A DNA stretch of 64,000 nucleotides from Thermonema lapsum (lineage in GTDB: Bacteria; Bacteroidota; Bacteroidia; Cytophagales; Thermonemataceae), in the NCBI RefSeq assembly GCF_011761635.1, contig NZ_JAASRN010000001.1, positions 765,846 to 829,845 of the forward strand, read 5' to 3'. The translations under genes and the position numbers were made by a program. Below, in pieces: positions 44,631 through 54,062 of this stretch (position 1 is the first letter of the stretch; each line of letters starts with the position of its first letter). The notes below the pieces were generated by a model. It made no database searches. It saw nothing but the letters and a program-made list of their open reading frames with translations, and was not told the origin of the DNA.

Positions 44631-46724
44631 ATGAAACATAAGATTTGGTACATCATGAAAAGAGTTCTGATTGCCTTGATTCCTTTGAGCCTTGTTTTTT
44701 TGGCTTTCAAGTATCAACAAAAACAAACCTCCTCGCCCACTCTACCAGCCCAAGTGTGGGAAAAGTTTCAAGACACGCTGCCGGTCATTCGCCCGGGAGA
44801 AATGCATCAAAAGCGTGCCCGTGTGGTGAGTGAGATGGTTTCTCGCTATCATTATCGTCAGATTCCACTCAATGACTCGATGTCTTCGGCTATTTTTGAT
44901 ATGTATTTGAAAGAGCTGGACGAAAACAAACTTTACTTTTTAGCTTCCGACATCGAAGACTTTGAACAATACCGTTATGCCCTCGACGACCACCTGCTTG
45001 CCGGTGATGTAAGCGTGGGCTTCTACATTTTCAATGTGTATTTGCGGCGCAATGCCGAACGCATACAACGTAATATGCACATCATCCGCCAAGGCTTCGA
45101 CTTCTCCAAAGACGAAGTCTATGACCGCAACCGCAGCCAAGCGAAGTGGGCACAGTCTATGACTGAACTGGACGAAGCATGGCGCAAGGTACTCAAAGAC
45201 CAGTTCCTTACTTCCAAACTCGCAGGCGAAGCCGACAGCGCCATTCAAAACCGCCTGATTAAGCGCTATGAACGCCTGCAAAAGTCCATCATGCAAACCA
45301 ATGCCGAAGATATATTTAGCAGCTACCTAAATGCACTGGCACACACCTACGACCCTCACACTGCCTACCTCTCGCCTATCGATGCCGATAATTTCCGCAG
45401 CAGCATGCGTCGTTCGCTGGAGGGCATCGGTGCTGTACTCTCTACCGAAAACGACTACGTTATCATACGCGAAGTGCGCCCGGGCGGTCCTGCCTACAAG
45501 AGCGGCAAGCTGCACCCCAATGATAAAATCATAGCCGTAGCCCAAGGCGATGAGGGTGAGTTTGTGGATGTAGTCGGCTGGCGTCTCGACGAAGTGGTAC
45601 AAATGATTCGCGGTCCTCGGGGCACAGTAGTGCGCCTGCTGGTTTTGCCTGCCAAAGACGGTGCCAATGCCAAACCCATGGAAGTACGCATGGTGCGCGA
45701 AAAAATCACCTTTGAAGAACAATCGGCACAGAAGAAAGTGATTGTTTATACTGACAACAAAGGCAAAAAACACAAAGTAGGTGTTATACAAGTGCCTGCC
45801 TTTTATATCAATATCGAAGAGTATCAGCAAGGGAAACCCGACTACAAAAGTACTACCAACGACGTGCGCCGCCTGATAGGTGAGCTGCAAGCCGAAGGCA
45901 TCGAAGGCTTGGTCATAGACCTCCGTTACAATGGGGGAGGCTCTTTGAAAGAAGCCATCGACTTGACCAGCTTGTTTATCCCACGTGGTCCGGTGGTGCA
46001 GGTCAAAGACGTAGATGGCAAGGTGCGTGTAAACCAAACCGAAGAGGTAACCCAAGTGTATGACGGCAAATTGGTGGTTTTGGTGAACCGCCTGAGCGCC
46101 TCCGCCTCGGAAATATTTTCCGGCGCCATTCAGGACTACCGCCGCGGGCTAGTCATTGGGGAAACTACCTTCGGCAAAGGCACTGTGCAAAGTGTCATTG
46201 ACTTGGCTCGCTACATAGGCGAGCAAAACCAAGGGCAGCTCAACATCACTTTGGCAAAGTTCTACCGCATCTCGGGCGAGAGCACCCAGCTCAAAGGCGT
46301 TACGCCTGACATTCAGCTTCCCAGCTTCTACCCGGAAGATGAAGTAGGCGAAGCCTCCTATCCTACTGCCTTGCCATGGGATAAAATAGCACCCGCTTCC
46401 TACAAAACTCTGAACTTTTTGAGTGAAAAGACAATAAAGCAGCTGCAAAAGCAGTATGATAAGCTGGTGCAAGAAAAAGAATACATGCAAAAGCTGCTCA
46501 GCGACATACAAAAGACGCGTGAACGCTATAAACGTACTACGGTAAGCCTCAACGAAAGTAAACGAAAGGCAGAAATGGAAACAGAGCGTGAGCAAAAAGA
46601 TGACGATGAAATCGAAAGCAACAACACACAGGAGAACTCGCAAGAAAAACCCAAAGTAGTCGATTTCTCGCAAGAAAAAGACGCCTACTTGAAATTAGCT
46701 ACAGAAATGCTTTTAAGTTGGTAA
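44631..46724 (+). CDS. C-terminal processing peptidase (Tsp/Prc family)
   Basis: A 697-residue periplasmic serine protease. A membrane anchor or signal helix (about residues 8-30) is followed by a long Tsp N-terminal domain, a PDZ domain (IREVRPGGPAYKSGKLHPND) and the S41 core. The core has the catalytic Ser in NRLSASASEIFSG, the Lys in TTFGKGTVQ, and the LVIDLRYNGGGSL strand. A C-terminal helical DUF3340-like tail rich in Lys and Glu follows. The ATG at 44631 is used; ATG 44655 gives a shorter signal. The gene ends just before the receptor relic. Confidence 0.93.
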   Translation: MKHKIWYIMKRVLIALIPLSLVFLAFKYQQKQTSSPTLPAQVWEKFQDTLPVIRPGEMHQKRARVVSEMVSRYHYRQIPLNDSMSSAIFDMYLKELDENKLYFLASDIEDFEQYRYALDDHLLAGDVSVGFYIFNVYLRRNAERIQRNMHIIRQGFDFSKDEVYDRNRSQAKWAQSMTELDEAWRKVLKDQFLTSKLAGEADSAIQNRLIKRYERLQKSIMQTNAEDIFSSYLNALAHTYDPHTAYLSPIDADNFRSSMRRSLEGIGAVLSTENDYVIIREVRPGGPAYKSGKLHPNDKIIAVAQGDEGEFVDVVGWRLDEVVQMIRGPRGTVVRLLVLPAKDGANAKPMEVRMVREKITFEEQSAQKKVIVYTDNKGKKHKVGVIQVPAFYINIEEYQQGKPDYKSTTNDVRRLIGELQAEGIEGLVIDLRYNGGGSLKEAIDLTSLFIPRGPVVQVKDVDGKVRVNQTEEVTQVYDGKLVVLVNRLSASASEIFSGAIQDYRRGLVIGETTFGKGTVQSVIDLARYIGEQNQGQLNITLAKFYRISGESTQLKGVTPDIQLPSFYPEDEVGEASYPTALPWDKIAPASYKTLNFLSEKTIKQLQKQYDKLVQEKEYMQKLLSDIQKTRERYKRTTVSLNESKRKAEMETEREQKDDDEIESNNTQENSQEKPKVVDFSQEKDAYLKLATEMLLSW

Positions 46725-46748
46725 GCTCACCCAATCGCTTACGTAGCA

Positions 46749-46898
46749 ATGTCCCTTCTTTCCGCATCTGCCGGCATACAAAACCTATTGAATGCTTACC
46801 AGAAAGACTTTGACAGAGGGGCACAGCGCGATTCCAACTATATCTATGGACCAGCGCGCCCCCGCACTTTCAGCATAGGCATACGCCTGCAGCCCTAA
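46749..46898 (+). pseudogene. C-terminal relic of a TonB-dependent receptor
   Basis: A 49-codon frame encodes the last strands of a TonB-dependent outer membrane receptor. The text GIQNLLNAYQKDFDRGAQRD followed by SNYIYGPARPRTFSIGIRLQ is the usual C-terminal block of that family (NxxNAYQ.DFD.G..RD..YIYGP.RPRT). Nothing upstream encodes the remaining 600 or more residues; the region before belongs to the peptidase gene, which ends 24 bases earlier in the same frame. This is a truncated remnant, probably not expressed as a functional receptor. It is followed by a hairpin. Confidence 0.85.
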
Positions 46899-46904
46899 GC
46901 TTAC

Positions 46905-46940
46905 AAGGTGGCTTTCTTTTGAAAAACCACCTTTGATTTC
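46905..46940 (+). terminator. Hairpin after the receptor relic
   Basis: AAGGTGG pairs with CCACCTT around a 15-base loop that can add further pairs. It is followed by TTTGATTTCG, so it is a weak terminator, perhaps the original one of the lost receptor gene. Confidence 0.5.
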
Positions 46941-47001
46941 GTTTGTCTTTGAGCTTTATTCTCAAAGTACAATCTGTTTATCTCTGGCAGTCTATAAAAA
47001 A

Positions 47002-47034
47002 TTGGCTGCTGTTATTTAATTTGGGTTATCTTTG
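47002..47034 (+). promoter_or_regulatory. Bacteroidota promoter of asnB
   Basis: TTGG at 47002-47005 and TATCTTTG at 47027-47034, about 22 bases apart, 24 bases before the asnB ATG. The -7 element is an exact match; the -33 spacing is at the long end. Confidence 0.55.
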
Positions 47035-47057
47035 AAACAAAAGCAAGCTGTTTTTTT

Positions 47058-48956
47058 ATGTGTGGAATCACCGGCGTGTATGCCTTCAACGAAATCGGGC
47101 GTATTGCTCTAATTCATCTGCAGCAGGCAACCCAAAGCCTTGCACACCGAGGACCCGATGCACAAGATTCTTTTATAGATTATTTCGTGGGCATGGGGCA
47201 TTGCCGCTTGTCTATCATAGACCTGTCGGCGGCTGCCAATCAACCCATGAGCGACGAGAGCGGGCGTTATGTGATTGTTTTCAACGGAGAAATATACAAC
47301 TACCGTGCGCTGCGTGAACACCTGAAAGAGATGGGCTATTCGTTTCGCACACAGTCAGATACGGAAGTATTGTTGAATGCCTACCGTCATTGGGGGAAAG
47401 ACTGCCTGCATCAGCTACACGGCTTTTTTGCCTTTGCTATCTACGACAAAGAAGACAAAAGTTTATTTTTAGCCCGTGACCGTTTCGGCATCAAGCCACT
47501 GTATTGGTACTTAGATGAAGACCGTTTTTTGTTTGCCTCTGAATTGCGTGCCATTCTGCATTATGGCATAGAAAAAAAAGTGAATGCCACCGCTCTGCTG
47601 GCATACCTCCAGCTAAACTATGTACCTGCCCCCCTCAGCATGCTGGATGCTGTGCAGCAACTCGAACCCGGACACTTTATTTTGCTGCGTAGGCGTGAAA
47701 TGACCAAAAAGTGCTACTATGCTATAGCGCCCCAAGCCGCTACCACACCGCCCCCAGACTATGAAAAAGCCCAGAAAACACTGCGCGACCTTTTGGAAAA
47801 ATCTGTGGCTAAACGCCTGATTGCCGATGTGCCCGTAGGCACTTTTCTAAGTGGCGGCATCGACTCCTCTATAGTCAGTATTTTGGCAGCCCAGCAGGGG
47901 CAAAAGATACAGGCTTTTTCGGTCAGTTTTCCAGAAAACCGCTTCTACGACGAGCTCCCCTACGCCGAAGCCGTCGCAAGGCAATACCACATGGAGCATC
48001 TTGTATTTGAGCTGCGCGAATATGACATGCTGCATCATATCGACCACATACTGGCGCACTTCGACGAGCCCTTTGCCGATTCTTCTGCGGTAGCTGTTTA
48101 CATGATTAGCAAACAGGCAAGCTGCAAAGTAAAAGCTATTTTGTCGGGTGATGGTGCAGACGAAGTTTTTGGTGGTTATCAAAAGCATTTGGCAGAGTAT
48201 TATGCACGCCGCTGGGCATCATGGGCATGGTTGTTTGCATTGCCTTATCAGATAAGCCGGCACCTGCCCCAACATAGGGGCGGTTTCTTGCCCAATAAAA
48301 TACGACAATTCAATCGTTTTGTAGAAGGGGTGCGTTTGACTCCCCAAGAACGCTACTGGCGGTGGGCTTGCATTGCCGGGTACCAGCAGGCACTTCAGTT
48401 GCTTCAACCTGCCTTCAAAGAAGCTCAAAGCCTCAAAAGTTTTGAAGACTTACGCCTTGGCTATATTCAAAACATTAGCGGATACGACCTGAACGAAGTT
48501 TTGCATGCAGACCTGCGTTTGGTGCTTCCGAACGACATGTTGAAAAAAGTAGATAGCATGTCTATGGCACATGCATTGGAAGTGCGGGTGCCGTTTCTGG
48601 ACCACGAAGTAGTCGAGTTTGCCTTTTCACTGCCGGGCAGTTACAAAGTGTCGGGGGGCATGCGCAAACGCCTCTTACAGGACACCTTCCGCGAATTGCT
48701 GCCCAAAATGCTGTATAAACGCCCCAAAAAAGGCTTTGAGGTGCCTATTGCCGAATGGCTGCGCGGTCCTTTGCGCTGGCGCGTAGAGCACGAATGGTTA
48801 GAAGAAGATTTCATCCAAACGCAAAGCATTTTTGACGTTCATGCAGTCAATCAGCTCAAAAAACAATTGTTTTCCAATAATCCGGGCGATGCTCATGCAC
48901 GCCTGTGGGCACTGATTTCGTTTCAAGTATGGTGGAAAAAAGTATTTCAAAGCTAA
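47058..48956 (+). CDS. asnB: Asparagine synthase (glutamine-hydrolysing)
   Basis: Forms asparagine from aspartate, glutamine and ATP. The 632-residue product has Cys2 as the glutaminase nucleophile (MCGITGVYAF), LAHRGPDA, the NGEIYNYRALREHL block and a C-terminal synthetase domain with the PP-loop FLSGGIDSSI near residues 262-271. The spacing YKRPKKGFEVPI near the end is also typical. Some relatives act on other acyl acceptors in polysaccharide or peptide clusters; nothing here points to that. The UbiA gene starts inside its last codons. Confidence 0.93.
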   Translation: MCGITGVYAFNEIGRIALIHLQQATQSLAHRGPDAQDSFIDYFVGMGHCRLSIIDLSAAANQPMSDESGRYVIVFNGEIYNYRALREHLKEMGYSFRTQSDTEVLLNAYRHWGKDCLHQLHGFFAFAIYDKEDKSLFLARDRFGIKPLYWYLDEDRFLFASELRAILHYGIEKKVNATALLAYLQLNYVPAPLSMLDAVQQLEPGHFILLRRREMTKKCYYAIAPQAATTPPPDYEKAQKTLRDLLEKSVAKRLIADVPVGTFLSGGIDSSIVSILAAQQGQKIQAFSVSFPENRFYDELPYAEAVARQYHMEHLVFELREYDMLHHIDHILAHFDEPFADSSAVAVYMISKQASCKVKAILSGDGADEVFGGYQKHLAEYYARRWASWAWLFALPYQISRHLPQHRGGFLPNKIRQFNRFVEGVRLTPQERYWRWACIAGYQQALQLLQPAFKEAQSLKSFEDLRLGYIQNISGYDLNEVLHADLRLVLPNDMLKKVDSMSMAHALEVRVPFLDHEVVEFAFSLPGSYKVSGGMRKRLLQDTFRELLPKMLYKRPKKGFEVPIAEWLRGPLRWRVEHEWLEEDFIQTQSIFDVHAVNQLKKQLFSNNPGDAHARLWALISFQVWWKKVFQS

Positions 48957-49783
48957 ATGCTGTCATGCGCTTGCTGCGCCTGCCCAATCTGCTCATGATA
49001 GTGCTGGTGTTGGTGTTCAGCAAGTATTTCCTTTATGAGCACAGCCTGCATGCCCTCTTGGATGCTTCTTTTTGGCTGTTTGTGGGCAGCGTGGTATGCA
49101 CTGCAGCAGCAGGCTACATCATCAACGATTATTACGACATAAAAATAGATGCCATCAACCGCCCCCAAAGGGTGGTAGTTGGACGACACATCAGCCGGCG
49201 GCAAGGCTTGTTGCTCTATACCCTGCTCAATGTTTTAGGTCTTCTGCTTGCTTTTCCTCTGTCGCTCTTTCTTGCTATGGCTGTATTAGGGGTTCAGTTC
49301 TTGCTTTGGTTTTACTCTGGTGTATTAAAGCGTACCGCCTTTTGGGGCAATGCCTTGATTGCCCTACTTTCTGCCCTCCCCTTGTTGTTGCTTGCCCTGC
49401 TCGAGAAAGAAGCTTCTCCCACCCTTTGGCTTTATGCCTGCTTTGCGTTTATCATGACGCTCATCCGCGAAATAGTCAAAGACTTGGAAGACCTGCACGG
49501 CGACCGCACCCACGGATGCCGCACCCTGGCTATTTTATGGGGGCTACCCCAAACAAGAAAGCTGCTGTATGTCTTGCTCGTGTTTATGGGCATTCTTCTG
49601 CTGGGCAGCTACTGGCTGCTGCCGGTGCGGGCTGCCATTTATCTGCTAAGCACCACAACGCCGGCTGCGGCTTACCTGCTTTGGAAGCTGGCTCATGCAG
49701 ACACCCAAAAGGAGTTTCATTTTTTGAGTCAATACTTAAAGTTTATGATGCTGTTGGGCATCAGCAGTCTATTGTTTTTGTGA
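48929..49783 (+). CDS. UbiA family prenyltransferase
   Basis: A 284-residue membrane protein with eight or nine helices. The two Asp-rich prenyl-diphosphate sites are NDYYDIKIDAINRP (residues about 70-83) and KDLEDLHGDRTHG (about 190-202). Bacteroidota members of this size are usually annotated as geranylgeranylglycerol-phosphate geranylgeranyltransferase; a quinone pathway role cannot be ruled out. The ATG at 48929 overlaps the end of asnB in another frame; ATG 48965 is an alternative start. Confidence 0.88.
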   Translation: MVEKSISKLNAVMRLLRLPNLLMIVLVLVFSKYFLYEHSLHALLDASFWLFVGSVVCTAAAGYIINDYYDIKIDAINRPQRVVVGRHISRRQGLLLYTLLNVLGLLLAFPLSLFLAMAVLGVQFLLWFYSGVLKRTAFWGNALIALLSALPLLLLALLEKEASPTLWLYACFAFIMTLIREIVKDLEDLHGDRTHGCRTLAILWGLPQTRKLLYVLLVFMGILLLGSYWLLPVRAAIYLLSTTTPAAAYLLWKLAHADTQKEFHFLSQYLKFMMLLGISSLLFL

Positions 49784-50461
49784 AACCCACTGCCTGTAGA
49801 ACTGCCATGCAAGCTCTGCATAGGCATAACGAATAGAATGGTAACGCCCATAAGGGAAAGCTTTTACTCTCATCCAGTCAAGCACTTCTTGTTCGCTTGC
49901 CTCAATACCATAATTATAGAGGGCTGCCAAAAAACGAATGCGCTTAGCCGGCGGCGCTTGCTTCAACCAAGAAAAACGGGCATATGCCACACAAAAAAAG
50001 GCTTTTAAATACAGGAGCTGCCCTTTGAGCTCTGTCAATTGCTGCAAACGCCTATGTCGTTGCTGTTCTGGCGTCTCTCCTTTTAGGTAGGGCAAAGGAT
50101 TGGCACAATGGCAGTTTGCTGCCAAGTGCTCTAAGGTTTCTGCAAAAGAGGGCTTCATTTGAAAAAGTCCTATGGAAAAATTGGCGTAACCTGCCCCATA
50201 GCGCACATACAACTGCTGTAAGAGATAAATTTCTGCCTCATCGCGCCACAACGAATAACGCAACAACTCGGGATACACCACCGCCCAAGCTTCGGGCAAC
50301 AGTGTGTCGCCTAAAAGGCGCTCTCCTTCCGGAGCATAAGCCTCCAATTGCTGGCAGGCTGCCCGATGGGCATCGGCAAAATAGTGCTCTGCCGGAGGCT
50401 GAGCACCTACCCCAAACACGCTCCCAAAAAAATAAAGCGCCAAGTAAAAGAACCTTTTCAT
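49769..50461 (-). CDS. Secreted protein with lysozyme-like (transglycosylase-type) region
   Basis: A 230-residue exported protein with a signal peptide (MKRFFYLALYFFGSVFGVGA, cleavage near AQ). The segment containing VVYPELLRYS and, after about 30 residues, ANFSIGLFQMKP resembles the Glu helix and the GxxQ strand of lytic transglycosylase and lysozyme folds. A late AALYNYG block fits the same group. The match is motif-level only, so the enzymatic role is tentative. It overlaps the end of the UbiA gene by 15 bases on the opposite strand. Confidence 0.55.
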   Translation of the reverse strand: MKRFFYLALYFFGSVFGVGAQPPAEHYFADAHRAACQQLEAYAPEGERLLGDTLLPEAWAVVYPELLRYSLWRDEAEIYLLQQLYVRYGAGYANFSIGLFQMKPSFAETLEHLAANCHCANPLPYLKGETPEQQRHRRLQQLTELKGQLLYLKAFFCVAYARFSWLKQAPPAKRIRFLAALYNYGIEASEQEVLDWMRVKAFPYGRYHSIRYAYAELAWQFYRQWVSQKQ

Positions 50462-50728
50462 TTTTACGGAGTATATACTTTTATTGCTGTGGCAAGCAAA
50501 GAAAAAATAGAGAATATGAACGACGGAAACAAATCCTTCGAAAAAACATTCAATGATACTTGTAAACGGTACCGCAAAAAAGTTCGTCCGGCTACAAGAA
50601 TGAGCGCTTGCAAATACAGGGTCCCCCCTTCATACCCATGCATGTAGGCTTTATAAAAAGAACGGCAAAATTTAAGTGGCATTATTTATGCGCGACATTT
50701 CGCAAGCTGTTTTTTGCTCACACTCGCT
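50462..50728. other. Intergenic region between divergent genes
   Basis: The space between the transglycosylase-like gene and the phosphohexomutase gene is about 305 bases in all. It holds one 43-codon plus-strand frame (50516-50647) without recognisable features or supporting context. No tRNA or hairpin was recognised. Confidence 0.5.
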
Positions 50729-50736
50729 TATTTTTG
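50729..50736 (+). promoter_or_regulatory. Bacteroidota -7 element before the phosphohexomutase gene
   Basis: TATTTTTG fits TAnnTTTG and lies 30 bases before the ATG. A TTG run 12 bases upstream is too close to be a standard -33 element. Confidence 0.45.
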
Positions 50737-50766
50737 TGATTCTTCATACCCAAAAACCTTCATTCT

Positions 50767-52500
50767 ATGACTACCAATACAACACTATCGCCAGAAATAG
50801 AAGCACGAGTAAAGGAATGGACACAACCGCCCTTCGATGAAGATACATGCCAGGCGGTGCTTCAAATGCTTAAAGAAGGCAATATTCAAGCCCTCCAAGA
50901 TGCTTTTTACACAGACTTAGAATTCGGCACCGGTGGCTTGCGTGGCATCATGGGCGTAGGCACCAACCGCATGAACCGTTACACTGTGGGCTTGGCTACT
51001 CATGGATTGGCACTCTATTTAAAAGAGCAGTTTCCTAATGAGCAACTGCGTGTAGCCATAGCACACGACAGCCGGCACCAAAGCGATTATTTTGCCCAAG
51101 TTACTGCCAGTGTATTTTCAGCACATGGTATTGAAGTTTTTTTATTTGACAACCTGCGTCCTACCCCACTGCTTTCGTTTGCTATACGGGAACTGAAATG
51201 CCATAGCGGGGTAGTCATCACAGCCTCTCACAACCCACCTGCCTATAACGGCTACAAAGCCTACTGGAAAGACGGAGCACAGTTGGTAGCACCCCACGAC
51301 CAAGCCGTTATACAAAAAGTAAAGCAGGCGCGCATAGAAGAAGTACCGCTCAGCGCCCGCCCCGAGCTGATTCATACCATCGGTCCAGAGCTGGAAGAGC
51401 GCTATGTACAAAAGATTTGTGCTCTGTCCATTCAAAGAGAATGCGTGGAAAAACACAGCCACATGCCCATTGTATATACCCCCTTGCATGGCACAGGCAT
51501 CACCTTGGTGCCTCGACTGATGCAACGGTGGGGCTTTCATAACTTACATGTGGTAGAAGCGCAAGCCCAACCCGACGGTAGCTTCCCTACGGTGAAGTAC
51601 CCCAATCCAGAAGAGACAGAAGCCCTAAAACTGGCTATAGAACTGGGCAAGAAAGTAAAAGCAGCCCTCATATTGGCAAATGACCCCGACGCCGACCGTC
51701 TGGGCATTGCTGTACCCGATGACTCGGGCGAGTATGTACTGCTCAACGGCAACCAAACCGCCTGCCTTTTGCTCTACTACCTTGCCAAGCACCGAAAAAC
51801 CGACACCCTGCCGCTCTATATCGTCAAAACCATTGTGAGCACTCCTCTCATAGAAAAAATAGCAGAGGCACACGGACTCCGTTGCTACGATACCCTTACC
51901 GGTTTTAAGAACATCGCTGCCATCATGCGCCAAAAAGAAGGGGTGGAGCAGTTCCTGATGGCTGCCGAAGAAAGCTATGGTTATCTGATAGAAGACTTCG
52001 TGCGCGACAAAGATGGCATTTCGGCTTGTGCCATGATAGCCGAAGTAACTGCTTGGGCAAAAGAGCACTACGGTGGATTGTTGCAGTTGCTCAGGCATAT
52101 ACACCTTGAATATGGGCTTTATTACGAAGGGCTCTTGTCTATTACTAAAGAAGGGGCAGAAGGGCAAGCAGTGATACAAGCAATGATGCAGGCTTTTCGC
52201 GAACAGCCCCCAAGAACTTTAGGAGGAAGCCCCGTAGTAGAAATACGCGACTATCTCAAAAAGAAGGCATGGAACCCCTCTTCCGAGAAAGCGCGCGCGC
52301 TGGATACTCCCGCTTCCAATTTGCTGCAGTTTCTTACCGAAGAAGGCGCCTTGGTTTCGGTGCGCCCCTCGGGTACGGAACCCAAAATCAAATTCTATTT
52401 TAGCGTATCGGCGCCTCTCACCTCCGCAAGCGATTATGGCAATACACTCAAACAACTGCAAGAGAAAATAAAGCAGCTGCAACAAGAGATGCTAAAATAA
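50767..52500 (+). CDS. Phosphoglucomutase/phosphomannomutase family protein
   Basis: A 577-residue alpha-D-phosphohexomutase. The phospho-Ser site is VVITASHNPPAYNGYK near residues 142-157, the metal site is DPDADRLGIAV, and the sugar-specificity loop is AAEESYGYL. The phosphate-binding loop RPSGTEPKIKFYF closes the C-terminal domain. The length matches the longer PgcA-type enzymes, which usually act on glucose phosphates. It ends at a terminator. Confidence 0.93.
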   Translation: MTTNTTLSPEIEARVKEWTQPPFDEDTCQAVLQMLKEGNIQALQDAFYTDLEFGTGGLRGIMGVGTNRMNRYTVGLATHGLALYLKEQFPNEQLRVAIAHDSRHQSDYFAQVTASVFSAHGIEVFLFDNLRPTPLLSFAIRELKCHSGVVITASHNPPAYNGYKAYWKDGAQLVAPHDQAVIQKVKQARIEEVPLSARPELIHTIGPELEERYVQKICALSIQRECVEKHSHMPIVYTPLHGTGITLVPRLMQRWGFHNLHVVEAQAQPDGSFPTVKYPNPEETEALKLAIELGKKVKAALILANDPDADRLGIAVPDDSGEYVLLNGNQTACLLLYYLAKHRKTDTLPLYIVKTIVSTPLIEKIAEAHGLRCYDTLTGFKNIAAIMRQKEGVEQFLMAAEESYGYLIEDFVRDKDGISACAMIAEVTAWAKEHYGGLLQLLRHIHLEYGLYYEGLLSITKEGAEGQAVIQAMMQAFREQPPRTLGGSPVVEIRDYLKKKAWNPSSEKARALDTPASNLLQFLTEEGALVSVRPSGTEPKIKFYFSVSAPLTSASDYGNTLKQLQEKIKQLQQEMLK

Positions 52501-52516
52501 AACGCAAAGCAAACAA

Positions 52517-52546
52517 ACAAAGGCACCCGAAAAGGTGCCTTTTCTT
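52517..52546 (+). terminator. Terminator of the phosphohexomutase gene
   Basis: AAAGGCACC pairs with GGTGCCTTT across a CGAAAA loop and is followed by TCTTTTCC. Confidence 0.85.
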
Positions 52547-52560
52547 TTCCTGCCTAAAAC

Positions 52561-52590
52561 CAAGACAGACCGCTTCGGCGGTCTGTCTTG
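52561..52590 (-). terminator. Strong hairpin with UUCG-type loop after susD
   Basis: CAAGACAGACCGC and GCGGTCTGTCTTG form a perfect 13-bp stem with a TTCG loop. It lies just downstream of susD on the minus strand and is followed there by GGTTTTAGG. It stands back to back with the preceding terminator. Confidence 0.8.
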
Positions 52591-52612
52591 GGGAGTATCC
52601 TACAGAGGATAT

Positions 52613-54049
52613 TTAATTTCTATCCCAGAAGAGTTTGACAGTGGGTATGTCATCCCCTCCTATTTTCTGTACTGCTGCTCTCCAGTTAGCTTCATTCAGG
52701 TTTTGCTCCTGTACCGGATAAGGATAGCGCACCGGTACCACAGGCCATTGAGCATCGGGAGGTGCTTCCAAGGTAGGTGCATCAAAGAAACGCCAGTAGG
52801 TCCAAGCTTCCCAGCCACGATTGTACATCGCTACCCACATTTGTTCACCGATATCAGTGGTACCGCTATAAGGAAGTCCGCTCGCAAAAGCACTGGCTGC
52901 AGGATGATCTACCCCCCAATACTCAGCCGAAGCAATCACTGCATTTTTAAAGTGGCTCGAGGCAGCTCCTCCTACATTGTATCCACGCTCGACAGCTGCT
53001 GCCAGCAAGAACTCAACTTCCACATAATCCAGGAGGATGTGCTCAGCATTCGGGGCAGTTACAATATCGCTTGGCTTCGAGTAAGTAGCATAGTTGTTGT
53101 TGTCCCCGTATATTCCACCCGAATAGCCACCACTTGCGTCTTTCGTGAAATAGAAAGGCACCCGAGGGTCACTTTTTGCATTCATAGAATCAACCAGGGT
53201 ATTGGCTGCCACAAAATCTTTACGCCCTGATTGCACCAAGTCAACCCATACGGGGTTGGTATTGGGTGGAGCAGATAAGTAACGGAAAGCTGCGCGCTCT
53301 GCTTGACTGGTAAATACCCCCTTGCTGACAGCGTCTTCCACGGCTGCTTGTGCATTGAAACCCGGAACATCTGCCAAGAGCATGGCAATGCGAAGCTTCA
53401 AGCTGGCTGCGAACTTTTTCCAGAGGTTTATGTCGTCGCCATAAATCAGGTCATAAGCACCGAAAGCCTCATAACCATTGTCCAGCTTGGCATAGGCTGC
53501 ATCGATACGTGTCAGCAAGTTCCGCACTATATCATAGGCATCATCGTAAGCCGGCTGTGGGTTGTTGATGTCCATCGCCTGTGAATAAGGAATGTCGCCA
53601 TAGGTAAACACAAGGATATGCCATGCGTACACCTCTACGAGTTCGGTAATGGCTTCACGGTTGGCACGGATTTTAGCATCGGTGGTACCTGCCGCATACT
53701 TTTCCTCTGCATACAAACGTTTGGCTTCCCGCAAATTCTTGATTACACCCAGGTAAATCCTATTCCAAAAGTTTTGAGGAATGTTACGAGTTGCCAAGTC
53801 GTAGTTAGACTCATCAATATAAGTAGTTTGCGCCCATTGTTGAGCCAAGAGGCGGAAAATGCCGGAGTTCACGTTGGGCGTTGCCAATTGGTCACTCAAA
53901 TTACGCACTGCGTTGGCAAACAAGGTCTCTGAAGGCACCTTTGAGGGTACCTTGGGGTTTTCGTTTAGTTTGGTCAGGTCTTTACAACCATACGAGATGG
54001 TCAGTAAAAACAAGGCGACCAATGCCAATATTTTATTTGCTCTTTTCAT
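52613..54049 (-). CDS. SusD/RagB family nutrient-binding lipoprotein
   Basis: Surface lipoprotein that works with a SusC channel to bind and import large nutrients. The 478-residue product has a lipoprotein signal peptide (LALVALFLLTISYGC, lipidated Cys near residue 22). The TPR-rich SusD fold is of the SusD-like_2 branch; visible blocks are YAWHILVFTYGDIPYSQAMD, ANREAIT, LWKKFAASLKLRIAMLLAD and the C-terminal RYPYPVQEQNLN. The start is the ATG before KRANKILALV. It follows susC by 13 bases on the minus strand; if that gene is silent, this one may be silent too. Confidence 0.92.
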   Translation of the reverse strand: MKRANKILALVALFLLTISYGCKDLTKLNENPKVPSKVPSETLFANAVRNLSDQLATPNVNSGIFRLLAQQWAQTTYIDESNYDLATRNIPQNFWNRIYLGVIKNLREAKRLYAEEKYAAGTTDAKIRANREAITELVEVYAWHILVFTYGDIPYSQAMDINNPQPAYDDAYDIVRNLLTRIDAAYAKLDNGYEAFGAYDLIYGDDINLWKKFAASLKLRIAMLLADVPGFNAQAAVEDAVSKGVFTSQAERAAFRYLSAPPNTNPVWVDLVQSGRKDFVAANTLVDSMNAKSDPRVPFYFTKDASGGYSGGIYGDNNNYATYSKPSDIVTAPNAEHILLDYVEVEFLLAAAVERGYNVGGAASSHFKNAVIASAEYWGVDHPAASAFASGLPYSGTTDIGEQMWVAMYNRGWEAWTYWRFFDAPTLEAPPDAQWPVVPVRYPYPVQEQNLNEANWRAAVQKIGGDDIPTVKLFWDRN

Positions 54050-54062
54050 AGAAATCAATCGT

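Noticed and set aside
50516-50647. 43-codon plus-strand frame between divergent genes
   Set aside because: No motif, no clear promoter and no evidence of conservation.
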